Source: Chalciporus piperatus
Lineage: Eukaryota > Basidiomycota > Agaricomycetes > Boletales > Boletaceae
DNA: 64,000 nt
NCBI GenBank assembly: GCA_038093975.1
Contig: JBBPTG010000037.1
Location: 62,001-126,000, forward strand
Direction: 5' to 3'
The translations under genes and the position numbers were made by a program. The notes beneath the pieces were generated by a model. The model saw only the letters and a list, made by a program, of their open reading frames with translations, searched no databases and had not been told where the DNA came from. Numbering within the stretch: the stretch's first letter is position 1; each line of letters begins with the position of its first letter. Below are positions 47,900 to 59,997 of the stretch, one piece after another.

Positions 47900-48383
47900 G
47901 ACGACTTTGGACTCGGGGAGTATAATGGAGGACAGAGGTCGAGAAATTAATGAGCGGTTGTCCTCGCCATCGCCATGGGGGAACACGTGGCACAGCCTGC
48001 TTCGGTTGAGTCGATCGGGAAATACTTCTGGGAGTTTGCGAACGAAGCAATGACCACATGCTGCTGTGAACGGCGGTACATTGACAACGGACGAATTGGT
48101 CCTTCTCCCTATGGCACAGAACTTCGAGTCATTTGATTCGCCAACTCGTCAAAGTTCGAGCAATCGTGGCCGCTGAGCAGATTGAGATAACTTGCCTCAG
48201 CCTGAGGCTGTCCAAGCCCGGCGCACTAAAGCCTACAACGAGTCCGGGTCGGCTGCCATATTGTGCCGAATCGCGGACTGTCACGGTCCTGGAAAGATCA
48301 AAGCGGGAACCAGATGACGACGGCTACTAGATTCCCATTCATAGTTGTGATGGCAGCCGAACCCTCTTACTTTTGCTCTAGCT
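47900..48383. other. Promoter side of the transporter gene
   Basis: No gene recognised. Faint similarity to the flank of the relic at 16823-17280 may extend here. Confidence 0.3.
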
Positions 48384-48522
48384 ACATATAGCCTGTCCAG
48401 TAGCGAATGCTGTTCAGACTAGATGCACTGCACCCGGAGAGCCTTGTCGGGGACTCAACTTGAAGAAATCCAGAAAGTGGAGTTTGGAGTAAATTGGCCA
48501 GAGAGAGAGGATGTAGATCCAT
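48384..48522 (-). pseudogene. Decayed copy of the relic at 17044-17280
   Basis: GCCTGTCCAGTAGCGA, ATGCACTGCACC and GGACTCAACTTGAA align in order with 17068-17160 (GCCTGTCCGGTGGCGAG, ATGCACTCACTGCACC, GAGACTCGACTTGAA), and GGCCAGAGAGAGA aligns with GGCCAGATAGAAA. Only about 140 bp of the block remains. It lies upstream of the BVMO pseudogene, as the better copy lies upstream of the amidase/BVMO pair. Confidence 0.6.
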
Positions 48523-49041
48523 CAAGCCCCTATATTGCTCACACTTGAATTCAATCACAAGTCCCGCCCCATACACAAGCCCTTCCCTACGATTGTTTTG
48601 CGTTTTTGCGTTTTTCCCTCAGGCTCGAGCTAGCGGACTTGTCACCAGCTTACGTACTTAGCAAGCGTAGTTTGCCATGGTCCTGAAAGAAAACTTTGAA
48701 AAGCGTGTTTTTAGATTATGATGAGACACGGCGACCTCACGAACAACCACCTGGTGTATGATCGAGTTGTAGGTCATTTTCATGATGTGAGACTGAATAT
48801 CATGTCTTACTATGTTTCATGATCAGGAATATACATGTTATGTAGTCGGCCGTGCTGGAATGAAATGTGTAGGTGAGTTGAATTTACGATACGTACCTCC
48901 ACTGTGCATCTGCGTCGCCGCTCGGGGGTGTGTTGGTAGGTTATGTTATTGGTTACGCTGTATGGTTGGGTGGGAGGTTTATCGGGTCTCCGCAGATCTG
49001 TATAACGTGTTTTCTGGTTCGAATCAGGAAACTCGGGAGTC

Positions 49042-49095
49042 CGACCGGTGTTGTGGGAATGGTCTTGTCGAGTCTGAGCGGGGAGATAAATACGC
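49042..49095 (+). promoter_or_regulatory. Duplicated upstream segment before the BVMO pseudogene
   Basis: GTGGGAATGGTCTTGTCGAG followed by TCTGAGCGGGGAGATAAATA repeats the promoter block of BVMO copy 1 (22760-22803), at the same distance from the ATG. Confidence 0.65.
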
Positions 49096-49176
49096 TCAGG
49101 AGAGGAAACTGGGTCAAAGCAACCCATCCAAAGGTCATCCATTCTATATCCTCGTAGAACCTAACTTGAACCCTCC

Positions 49177-51098
49177 ATGACAGAAGAAGCGTATGACGCT
49201 ATCATTGTCGGAGCAGGCTTTAGCGGTATCTATCAACTTATCCACTTGCGCAAGCCGGGGTTGAACTGCAAGATAATCGAGATGGGATCTGAGCTCGGTG
49301 GAACGTGGTATTGGACCACGTACCCGGGCGCTCGGGTGGACAGCTCCGTCCCTATCTACGAGCTTTCACTTCCTGAGCTGTGGAAGTCGTGGACATGGAC
49401 GGGGAAGTTCCCGGGATGGAAAGAACTACAGGCGTAAGCAGATACTTTGACATCGGTCCTATCATGTGGACCTCATCTGACGTCTCACAGGTATTTCGCA
49501 AGCATTGTCGATTTGACTCGATGGTGAAGCAAGCTCATTGGGACAACCAGCTCCACTTGCGGCACGTCACCGCCGACGGAAAGGATGGCCTGTACAAGGC
49601 TTCCGCGCGCTATCTGATTGTGTGCACGGTTAGCACCATTTCGTGTACTTCCGCTCTCCTCGTCTCACGTGATCATGTGCAGGGTTTTGTATCGAAGCCG
49701 TATGTACCAAACATCAAAGGGCTTGGGACTTTCAGGGGCCCATGCAGTCACACAGGTTGGTGGCCCAAAGAAGGGATAGAGACTGTCGGCAAGAGAGTGG
49801 GAATCATCCGTACGGGAGCAAGCGGAGTACAGGTTATTCAAGAGGTTGGACCACAGGTATGAACGAGCACCAAACTTCAGGCCAAGATACTGAGAAGATT
49901 ATGTGTGGAATAGGCTGAACATCTCACTGTTTTCCAGAGGACCCCTATTCTTGCGCTCCCAATGGGCCAACTCGCGTTGAACGAGCAGATGCAGGATTGT
50001 TTCAAGTTTGTTTATGAGAACTTGTACAAGAAACTTCGCGCAATAGCCACGTCGGTATCATGGTTCCGATGGCGGACGACAGCGAAGAAGAGAGACGAGT
50101 CAACTTCGAGGCGTTGTGGGAGTTAGGTGGTTTCCACTTCGCAGGTAGGCGTCATCGCACACCCGCCTTCCGACCTATGTTGATGTTTTGTAGTCGGCAA
50201 CTATCTGGACCTTTTGGTGAACAAGGCTACTAACGACGAGGCCTATGCGATTTGGAGGGGAAAAGTCAGAGAACGCGTAAAGGGTCCTGAGAAAGAGGAG
50301 CTCTTGGCGCCAATGGTTGCTCCCCACCCATTTGCATGCAAACGCGTCTCCCTCGAACAAAACTTCTACGAAATATGCAATCAAAATAACGTCGACATCG
50401 TTGATATCAAGGCGACACCCATTCTAGAGGTAAACCCCCCAGGGTCTCAAGACTGCCGAAAAGGAGTACGAGTTTGATGTTCTTGTCCTTGCGACGGGTG
50501 CGTATGCGTGGCGTGGTTGTGGCGCCAAAAAATGCCTAATTGCGATTGTTGATAGGTTACGATAGTTATATAGGTGGATTTCTCCAAATCGACCTACGTG
50601 GTCTTGATGGGGAAACCATCCAAGACCACTGGAAGGGCGGTGTCCTGACCTAGTAAGTAGTAGAGCCCTGTGAAACCCCGCCATTCCCCAGATGTTTATG
50701 ATGACTCAAGCCTAGGGTTGGCGATCGATAACTTCCCGAATCTATTCTTCACATACGGACCACAGGCCCCGACAGCTCTCTGTAATAGTCCCACTTGCCT
50801 GCAACTTCAGGGCGAGTGGATCGCCAGTACGATCGATTACCTGCGGAAGAACCACATCACCGAGTTTACCCCCAACCACGCTGCCTCAATGTAAAAGAAA
50901 TACGTGGATGAGATGTGCGCGGCCACGTTGCTTCCACAGACTGATAGTTGGTATATGGGTGCCAACATCCCCGGCAAGAAGCGTGAAGCGTATAACTACG
51001 TCGGGGGTGCCGAGAAATATGGAGAAGAGATTATGGAAGAGATTCAATGCGGATATTCCGGATTCCAGAGAGAATCACTGAAGATATCTCAGCTTTGA
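49177..51098 (+). pseudogene. Baeyer-Villiger-type monooxygenase, copy 2 (broken)
   Basis: Nearly collinear with copy 1, including introns, but with several lesions. Exon 2 has lost 28 bp between two TTCGCA repeats (junction at about 49500), which shifts the frame. The second Rossmann motif reads RTGASG instead of GTGASG. About 15 bp are missing near 50050. An extra C in the run near 50432 shifts the frame again. A TAA near 50892 interrupts the last exon where copy 1 has TAC. Nucleotide identity with copy 1 is still high, so the duplication and inactivation are recent. The FxGxxxHxxxWP fingerprint survives. No functional protein is expected. Confidence 0.93.
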
Positions 51099-51571
51099 AC
51101 CTTCAAGTTCTTGGGTCGAAGTTTCACACTTCGACAGGAATAGATAACTCGCCGTGCAACTCACTTCCCTCGATCTCTCCAAATCGGTGCACATGTACGT
51201 ATACGATATGATCAGAAGGCTCGATTGCGCATGTTTTTGCTTATAACATTTGATTTCTCCATCTTCCGACATTGGGGTGCGTGTCAGACCATGCGCCCAG
51301 TTTCTCACAGGAGTTGTTAATCGCCTGGGAATTCTCTGATGACGCTGTCACTCCCCCCTTTCTTCTGATCAAACTTCGGCTCTATCTCCAGCGTGCGACA
51401 ACCGAGGAACTCCCCAATTGACATCAACTGCTCTCCTGGGCGACTCGGAGTGAGAATCTCTTGGTTATTCTTTACATAACATCGTCATCCGCCGACGGTT
51501 CAGAACTTCAGAAAAGAATATAGGATAGCGATCTCACGAGATGGCAAGAGCCAACAACTGGCGTCGTCCTT
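51099..51571. other. Convergent intergenic region
   Basis: 3' flank of the BVMO pseudogene and of the first oxoamine synthase gene. Nothing recognised. Confidence 0.4.
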
Positions 51572-53031
51572 CTAAAGCCTTGCTCTCGCCTCCAAGGTAG
51601 GTCCGACCATTCCCGCGCTGCCACCACCACTCCCAGTGTAGGCAACTACACTCTCCTGGTTCTCTGCCCACGCGAGGAGCTCATTGATGAAAGAATCGAT
51701 CTCCTCTTCTGTGTTGCGTGCATGGATGATGACGCGAATCCTTGGCCTTTTTACGACGGGGTAGGTCATTGCTGTAACGCCGTGTCCCCTCTGCAACAGG
51801 TAATCTGCGAGGCTGCGCGCATGAGGTGTAAACACGGGGATGACTGGGGAACAGAGCCCGGGGTTATCCGACTCCGTGGGACCCGACTTGTTTACAGCGA
51901 GAACGGCCTCAGGGATTTCTCTCAGGGCAATGAAGAGGCGTTGATGTGCGTATCGAGATTTGCGATTTAAGCTTTCCCGAAGCTTGATGGAAGACACAAA
52001 AAGAATTACAGGATTAGCCAGTAAACTTCAGGGGATCGATCAAGTCTACCTCTTGTCCTCGTGCGCCCGAGATGGCATCAAGGCAAACTTGGAGTGCATA
52101 GATGTCAGGGTATGGCATTGACGTTGAGAATATGACACTCTTTGCAAAATTAATCAAGTAGTTCCTCACGATCGGAGATGTCAACACGACAGCTAGGCAC
52201 AAAGAATGTCATGAAATCTTGTTCTAGCGAGGACGGCAGGCAGTTGGAAATGGGGGGCATACCTCCGTGATAACCCCATGCTTTGCCAAAAGTATGGACC
52301 TTGGTGTGAACGCGGTCATTCAAACCAAGCATCGAGACGTAACCAGTGCCGTTCGGCCCACATATAGCGGACGTGTGAGCCTCGTCTACCATGATGTGGC
52401 TATGTCCGACAGGTACGAGGCTCTCCGTGAGTTCCACGATCTCCGTGAGAGGACAGAAGTCTCCATCCATGCTGTACAGACTCTCCACGATGACAAACAC
52501 CGTGGAAGTCCCCCGCGTGATTTGAGGATGTTTCCGCAGGACATTGCGAAGACAATCCTCAAAGGAGGCTACGGAGTTGTGGGTAAAGCGATAGGAAGCA
52601 TCTCTGGCGGAAGACGCCCGGATCCCTTCGCGGCACGAGGAATGGATTAACTCATCATAGATGATGACATCATTTTTCTGTGGGACAGTGGTAAGGAACG
52701 CTAGGTTGGCACTGAATCCAGAGCCGAAGAGCAAGGTAGATGGGGCAACGAAGAAAGTTTGAAAGTTTTTTTCCAGTGTGTTATACTCCGCATAATTCCC
52801 CGTTGCAAGACGAGAACCGGTGGAACCAAACAACTTGGGTGCTGCTTGAAATTGGCGAAGGAGTTGATCTCGAAGCACGGGATCTATGGATAGCGATAAA
52901 TAGTCGTTTGAGAAGAAGTCTGGAGCGGAAGATGGGAGGGGGTCATCGAGACAGAATATCGTCATGCCATCTTGTGCACGACGTGCAATAGCTTGCTGAA
53001 GGGAGTCGAGCAAAGGCGTAGTCTGAGACAT
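51572..53031 (-). CDS. Alpha-oxoamine synthase (BioF/KAPA synthase-like), paralogue 1
   Basis: Three exons (52263-53031, 52050-52192, 51572-51982) give 440 aa. PLP-enzyme features of the family: LFGSTGSRLATGN, YDELIHSSCREG, VESLYSMDGDFCPL, VDEAH (Asp ~216, His ~219) and the Schiff-base lysine in HTFGKAWGYHGG (Lys ~250). Such enzymes condense an amino acid with an acyl-CoA, as in 8-amino-7-oxononanoate formation for biotin. The protein ends ARARL, and ARL fits the peroxisomal PTS1 consensus, in line with reported peroxisomal BioF in fungi. The third exon lacks a few residues (ARDK) that paralogue 2 has at the splice border. A secondary-metabolism role is the alternative to biotin synthesis. 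Confidence 0.9.
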
Positions 53032-54308
53032 GGTAAGCAGAAGGGGGAGGTGATCAGAATTAACATGCAATTCCACTCGCCCTTTATGCCCGAGCAACAA
53101 AGTTTGGGCACCTGGATGCGGCCCTAGAGAGATCACTTATCTTTCAGTTGTTTGTGTCTATGGAAACTCCAGGTCGTAATGCTGCTAGACAAACTTTAAA
53201 GTGATAGATAGAAAAGTCAGCGATGTTTTGGTGCGATATGACTCTGCCATTTGTTGGAGATACTGTGATTCGTTGTTCATAATCGAAAGAAAATCCCGAC
53301 CTTGATTAATTGCAAGTCCTATGACGGACGTGTATCCCGAGCGGAATTCCCGTCGCAGCCCAGTATCAGAGAGATCTGGTCCAAGTAACTGTCGTTCTCA
53401 GGGGAAGAGATCCACCTTTGCCGGTTTGAAGGTATATCAAGTTGTGAGAACGTGTTCTAGCTTTGGCGGGGATAACCGGCTGACCAGGGCAAACACTCTG
53501 AGGCCGCGCCGTGGGATGGATAGCTGTCTGTGTGCCATCTGTGAAACGAAGATGGATCGGGTCAATCAAACAATGGCCACTGCCTACTCCCAATATGCAG
53601 ACGATTCGATATTAAATTGCGAGACGATCTGGAGCCTGTAAGCAAACTTGAATGTCATATGCTATTTACCGGGGTAAACTTGTTTAGGGTTAGTCCTAGA
53701 GCGTCGACTGATCCCACTCTCTGTCAAAGAGTCGGCGGATGCACACGATATCGGCCCATAATCGCGAAGACGTTTAAGACATGCCAAACGGGAGGTGCCA
53801 AGTCATACAGTGGCGAGTAAATCTGCCAAGTCTAGCCCGTCAAACGAATTGGATAGATAAATTGCAGGGCTTCACGTACTAGTTCCTTTGCAAAATAGCT
53901 CGCCGTTGTATTTGATGCTCGGGCCGTGCTGCTTGGTGGTGAAGTCTCTGTCACTCGCTTGCCAACTTTGAGCCCTGAACGAAGTTGAGCTTCTCACGTC
54001 CAGTTACCGAGCACCCCATTCTTTTGATTCATTTGGATCCTGTGGCAAGAAATTCAGAGATGATTGAAGTGAACTATCGCCTCAAGTGTCAGGAACATGT
54101 TGTTTTCAGCTGTGGAAGGCTGAAGTAGCGAGCATATGATCGCAGTGAAGACTAAGCGTCAAATGAAATTCTGTCCGATGAAGCAAATCTTAGAATCTAT
54201 TCGCAGCGGGGACCCCCTGTTCATGCGCCTTCCCTCGATGACACGAAGCGTATCGGATTGCTTCACTGTGCGGACAATCTAAGTCAATTGGAATGTATCT
54301 TTAGGAAA
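53032..54308. other. Intergenic region between the two oxoamine synthase genes
   Basis: About 1.3 kb with the promoter of paralogue 1 and the 3' flank of paralogue 2. No gene or repeat recognised. Confidence 0.4.
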
Positions 54309-55767
54309 CTAAAGCCTTGCTCTTGCCCCGGAAGTCTGCCCATTCACAACAGCGTTGGCGCCACTACCACTGCTCTGTGACAGCTGTCTCTCCGCCCACA
54401 GCATCAATTCTTTCATGAGGGAATCAACCTCTGCTTCCGTGTTCAGTGCATGGATTATAACACGAATCCTGGCTCTGTCGACTGCGGGGAAGGTGACTGC
54501 CCTTGGAGCGTATCCCTTGTCGACGAGATAGCGTGTGAGATCTGCCGCACGAGACGAAAAGATGGGGATGATGGGAGAATAAAAACTATTCCCTTCGAGT
54601 TCTGTCACGGATGACTCTTCGTTTAGAGACAGCAGGTCAGGACGGATGGTTTTTAATGCTTCCTTGGGTCGCCGGTGCGTGTATCGACATATTCTGCGGA
54701 GCTTGTCCCGTGCCTGGAAGCGGTCCGTCATTATAGGATTAATCAGTGCCGCGGGGGGACAAAACAATCCTACCTCATTGCCTTTCTCACTCGAGATGAT
54801 GTCGAGGCATGCGTGGAGTGCATAGATGTCGGCGAATGTGATCGAAGTCGAAAATATGACGCTCTTCGCAAAGTTAATCAGGTAGCTCCGTATAATTGGA
54901 GAGGTCAACACAACAGCTACAATAAGATGGAGGTGAGCCATGTTCTTGACAAGTCCACCGAGTGGGAACAGCGAACTTGTGAAAAGGAATATACACACCT
55001 CCGTGAAACCCCCATGCTTTTCCGAAAGTGTGGACCTTGGTGTGAACACGGGCGTTCAAACCAAGCATCGAGACATAACCAGTGCCGTTCAGCCCACATA
55101 TAGCGGACGTGTGGGCCTCGTCTACCATGATGTGGCTATTTCCGATAGGTACGAGGCTCTCCGTGAGTTCCACGATCTCCGTGAGAGGACAAAAGTCTCC
55201 ATCCATGCTATACAAACTCTCCACGACGACGAATACGGTGGATGTCCCTCGAGTAATTTGAGGGTGTTTAATCAAAACATTGCGGAGACATTCCTCGAAA
55301 GAGGCGATGGAGTTGTGTGAAAAAGAGTAGACGGCACCACGAGCGGAGGAGAGTCGGAAACCTTCGCGGCAGGATGAATGCATCAATTCATCATAGATGA
55401 TGACATCGTTCTTCTGAGGGACAGTGGCAAGGAATGCGAGATTGGCGCTGAAGCCAGAGCCGAAGAGTAAGGCAGAGGGCGCCTGGAAGAAACGCTCGAA
55501 TCGTTTCTCGACTTTGTTGTATTCCGCAGAGTTGCCCGTGGCAATACGGGAACCGGTGGAACCAAACAACTGAGGTGCTTCGAGGACGTGACGAAGGAAG
55601 TTATCTCGCAGTGAAGGATCTGTAGATATGGATAGATAATCGTTGGAGAAAAAATCAGGGGAAGAAGACGGAAGCAAGTCATCGAAGTCGATGATGGTCA
55701 TGCCATCCTGTACGCGACGAGCAATTGCCCGTTGGATCGTCTCGAGCAAAGGCGAACTGTCAGACAT
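54309..55767 (-). CDS. Alpha-oxoamine synthase (BioF/KAPA synthase-like), paralogue 2
   Basis: Three exons (54999-55767, 54774-54916, 54309-54713) give 438 aa. Exons 1 and 2 have exactly the same lengths as in paralogue 1, so this is a tandem duplicate. All active-site motifs are kept: GSTGSRIATGN, HSSCREG, YSMDGDFCPL, VDEAHTSA and HTFGKAWGFHGG with the PLP lysine. The C-terminus is GARARL, again a PTS1-type ending. The third exons diverge most, in the C-terminal small domain that shapes the acyl-CoA site, which suggests different substrates. Both genes face the same way, 1.3 kb apart. Confidence 0.9.
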
Positions 55768-56996
55768 AGCCACCAAGGGAGGGGGGGCAGACGGATACCA
55801 AGGCAAAGAAACGTCTATGTTTCGGTCTGGCCTTTATAGTCCAACCCAGGCGACCCTTCTACAAGTGGACTCAGTTTAATGTTTTGATGCTGCAGTGTTA
55901 ATTCGAGAAACATGCCTCTCCACGCGATCTGAAACCATCTGATACTAGGTGCCCCCCCGGGGCAATCCAGCGCCCGGCTCGTGCTAAACGGGAGTAACCC
56001 GGTTACAACAGGCTGTGTGCGCATATCATTGTTCATTCTTATCTGTCTTAGACCAGGGCAAAAGGTACGAACCCGATTGACTTTGGAGTGACAACCAAAT
56101 GAAAATACCCTGACAATGCCTCGCCGGCTGATACCAAGAGTTCAGAGGTACTTCCGACACGCTGCCATGGAGCTTACAAACAATGCTTCATCAATAGACG
56201 GACCACACGGCCAGGGGAACAGCAGTCGATTAATTCAGAACGCATAACTTGAAGCTTACCTACTACGCCGAGTCCACACATCTCTGATGATCAGATACGC
56301 GTCACATTTATGAAGATTGATGAAATGTCTGTGCAAAGAGAGACAAAGTCAAACTCGACGCATCTAAATTATTTCAAGGAGTCCGTACTAAACTCTTACT
56401 TTGAGCCAAGCTACTAAGTCTTGAGTTAGCGAAAACTGGGATTTGGATTTCCAAATGTTCCTGGGGTTAGTTCCCACGCTCCTATCCTTTCTTCCAGACT
56501 CAATGATCACGAAAGTTCAGATTGCGATGGTGATTCAAACTTGCCGACGCATCGGTGTATACAGCTCATCATTACCGCAGTTTTTTCCCTTTCATCGCCT
56601 GTATCCATGCTGCAAGACTATCCTGAAATGCACGTCATATCGACAAATTCCGGGTCCATGCTGGGTTGCCGACCACCTTGTGCACAGGCGAGTGTTACGG
56701 AGCTCTTGATACGGAGCACATGGTGCGCAGAGACCATCGATGTATATGCCTTCCGCAGTCCCACTCATTTCATAGAATGATTTGGGTGAGGGAAACATGG
56801 AAATGAAAGCTTCTGGCCATCGATTGTGCCATGCATAACACTCCTGTGACAGGCAATGGACCTCCCATTATGGGGCACCACGATCGCTACCGCCTGTCCT
56901 CTTCCCCGTCCGTGATCTTTGATCCAACCCTTCATGTCAAGATCATGACCCAGGCACCGATAGCGACCCAAGTTATTGTGCAGCATATAGGTAAGT
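55768..56996. other. Intergenic region
   Basis: Promoter of paralogue 2 and unassigned sequence. Small open blocks near 56600-56800 on the minus strand (with GTIDGQKLSFPCFP) are not recognised. Confidence 0.3.
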
Positions 56997-58760
56997 TTAA
57001 GGTACGTCTTTATCTCCCATTTTTCCACCCGCAAAGTTTGATTTGATGGGCGGGCCGCAGCCAGAACACAGCCTAAACGCTGAGTGTCGTCCAAGGCATT
57101 CGCGGTTGATCACGTGTGCCACACGGCCCATTCCTTTCCCTTTGGTGAGCTCTCTCCACTCTTGATAACGTCCGAGCGTGAAATGGATAACGAACGGGTG
57201 TCCCCATGAGAATTCATCAAGGTAAGGTATACAATAAAGCAAATAACGAAAGCAAAAACGACACCAAGGTCTCAGAACTTGCAGGTCCGAACCATCACAA
57301 CACACTTCCGCATACATGAATAATGATAACCACTTCCCATTGGACGCTTGACTCGAACTCTCCAATTCAGAGGTGGAAAGATCTTCACCCACCGTCTGCG
57401 TCCTGACCGTTTTCCGCGGGCTGACGAAGACCGGACCCAGGTTATACGAACTATCGATCGTCCCTCCTTCGGAACGGACCTTGATAAACTCTCGTGCGTC
57501 AAGATTCGCAAGCACGGTATTGCAGTACAGTGGGCAGAGGGGCAAGTTAAGAGCGGCATAAATCAATGTATCTTGCAATGATCTACAATTGGGGCCGGGG
57601 GAAGAAAGGGGACCAAGTTCAGTAGACAGGAACGAGCGGAGGTGAGAAGGAGAAACCATTTACCGAAACAAAGGTCCAGCAAAAGCGCGGTCCAAAGTCC
57701 AGTGTTGATGGTGAGAACGAGGAGCTTTTGGAGAATTGAGCGGGACCTGTGTACGTACGTCTCATCAGCGGGTCTCCCAACCAAACATCAATGTTACTGA
57801 CCCTCTGAATGCACGCTCGCAGCTTTTGATCAGTAGAACCGTGAGCCCGGCTGCAATTATCAAGTCAGCAGCCGCTCCTACTGCTTGGACAGCAGTGAAG
57901 ATGCTCTGGAACTATATTAGCCATCCCAGACACTGCGGGCGAACTTAGTCTCTGCTAGGCAAACCAAAGAGTCGGGATGAAGACAGTCGTTCACCTCTAG
58001 GGCGAACTCTTACCGCTGGTGCAGCAGAGACGAGCTCGGCAGCCGTGGGAACGATCATGCTGGGAGCAGGCGCTTGTCATTAACGACACAGGGGATGCGG
58101 TTTCTTGTTACATGCCCGAAAGCGATGGAGGGGTTGATGAAATATCAAAGTGAGCTATCATGCCAAATCCTCTCGAAACCATGTTCTATTCACTGCATGA
58201 CCCAGCTAGAAATGGTGGTAGTTAAGATCGCGCAAGGTCGCTAGGGCTTTACCCACTCACTAGTTCGAACAAAGCAACGGGTGTCCATACGTGTACGGTT
58301 CGTCAACTCCTGTAGAAGTTTAGGGTTCATTCAACGCACAGATACCGCCCAGTAAATCCAGTGTCTGTCAGTGATTAAGGCAAAGACAAGTGAATGAGCC
58401 GCCAAGGAGGACCTTGGATACAGGAACAACTCACATCTCCATATCCGATATGTGAAGAACGCTTGGGATGGAATGGTCACAAGAGACTGAAAAGAAACTC
58501 ATGAGCGACGTGGCCGGACGCTGAAGGACTTTTCAGCTACCCACCATCAGTAGGACCTGCCACTGCAAGCGGAGGGGTAAGTATCACAGGGTTGGTGGTC
58601 ATACGAGCACCTACCCGGTATTCACTAGCACGCACCAACATAGGCCAGAGTGCAGACAGGGAGGACAATAGTCCCACTCACGGAATCACGCTCACGATGC
58701 GCTGAAAGTTGGTGATTTGGGAGCCATAGACTATATCATGGGGGTTGGAGTGGGACCACA
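56997..58760 (-). CDS. DUF6534-like multi-TM membrane protein
   Basis: Several exons can be fixed: 58435-58486 (LVTIPSQAFFTYRIWR), 57802-57911 (SIFTAVQAVGAAADLIIAAG, a TM helix typical of DUF6534), 57664-57746 (LQKLLVLTINTGLWTALLLD) and 57571 downward (DTLIYAALNLPLCPLYCNTV, then LANLDAREFIK). The joins at 57747-57801 and 57572-57663 keep the frame and restore the DUF6534 signature order (AAADL-I, NTGL-T, L-P---YCNT-LA-L-AR). The N-terminal exons (about 58490-58830) and the exact C-terminus are uncertain; the last frame stays open to 56997, probably past the true end or an unseen intron. Function unknown. Confidence 0.55.
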
Positions 58761-59997
58761 AATGGTGAAAGCACATGAGGACACTCACCCACGAGCTAGA
58801 TTTGGCTGGAGTCTCGCATGGTAATTTAGGGCCCAGGCGGAGTCAGGCCTCTGACCCTTTGATCGGACAACGCCGTGGATATGCCTCGGAGGAAGAATTG
58901 CGTCATGTCAAGTCATGTCCCACTGAGGCTCCAATTTACGGGCGATAATATCGGAGTGGGGTCCGGCACGTGCGAAATGGAGTTGAAGCGCGGGATTGTC
59001 ATGAGTTATGATCTTCCCCTGGACATTGCTTTCTCTTGACGATGAGGACAGCCTTGAGAGGAAGGTGTGTTCACCGTACCCAGGCCCGCGGTGAGACAGT
59101 GCTACAATGACATCAATACGCGCCAACCTATGAGGCAGAGAGAGTGGATTGTGGTGAAAAGGCGGTATCCTCGTCACCAATTAATACCGCGTGTAGGGTG
59201 TATGTGAGCAAAGCCCAGTGCGAAATTGGCAGATCGTCCTCCTGGTCTTGCCAAGCTGGCCACTGCGCGTGTTCACTGTCGTCCACATCGAGCACGCTGG
59301 AGGTTGTCGATTCCCTTTTTGGGCAGTGATGGCCAGACCGAGGCACATGTCCTCCACGTGGAAAACCACAGCCAGCCGGTACTATAGTACCACCGTCTGG
59401 TCAAGAGATCGACCTCGTCGTCGAGCTCGTCGTTGCTGCCGTTGCTCTCGAGTCTAAAGGGCATTCATCTTGAACAACTATGAGACCAGGTGCACCGGTG
59501 AGGTGAGGAAGCTTACTTAAAGGTCCACGAATAGTGGCGCTTCATAAATATACATATTGACGTATGGGTCCATGTTGTTGGACGGAGTAGGTTAGCGCGA
59601 TGCCTTCCTTGCAGACAAGAACCTGCTGTCAATGGAACTCCGGGCAGAGGGCCGTGTTGGGACCGCCCGTTAATCGCGTCCAGTATTACCCCGGCTCAGC
59701 ACTGCTTGTCCACGATCGCCCACAGCAGGACCCATCGTCCAAACATATAATACATCCTCTCAGCGGTATGTCAAACCACCGACGCTCGGGGTGTCGCCAA
59801 AGCTCGCTTACAATCGTAATTTTCGCTCGTTAGCTTCGTCGGCTGGGCCCGACAGCTAACCCGAAGTCGTCTATCGGCAAGTAATTCGTCTCTTTACTCT
59901 CTTCCACCACGAACAACTCCACCTCGCACACGCTCACGTCTTTCACGCCAACATTCATCGATCTACTTACCTATTTATTATACATGCACGCCACCGC
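58761..59997. other. Intergenic region between divergent genes
   Basis: Should contain the start of the DUF6534-like gene and the promoter of the Mid2-like gene. Sequence just before 59998 is C/T-rich. No further gene recognised. Confidence 0.3.

Noticed and set aside
47900..47986. N-terminal extension of the phosphate transporter
   Set aside because: It starts with GTG and is Ser/Pro-rich, not conserved; the ATG at 47899 is used.
56765..57094. 109-codon minus-strand frame near the DUF6534-like gene
   Set aside because: No family match by eye and not in frame with the exons of that gene.
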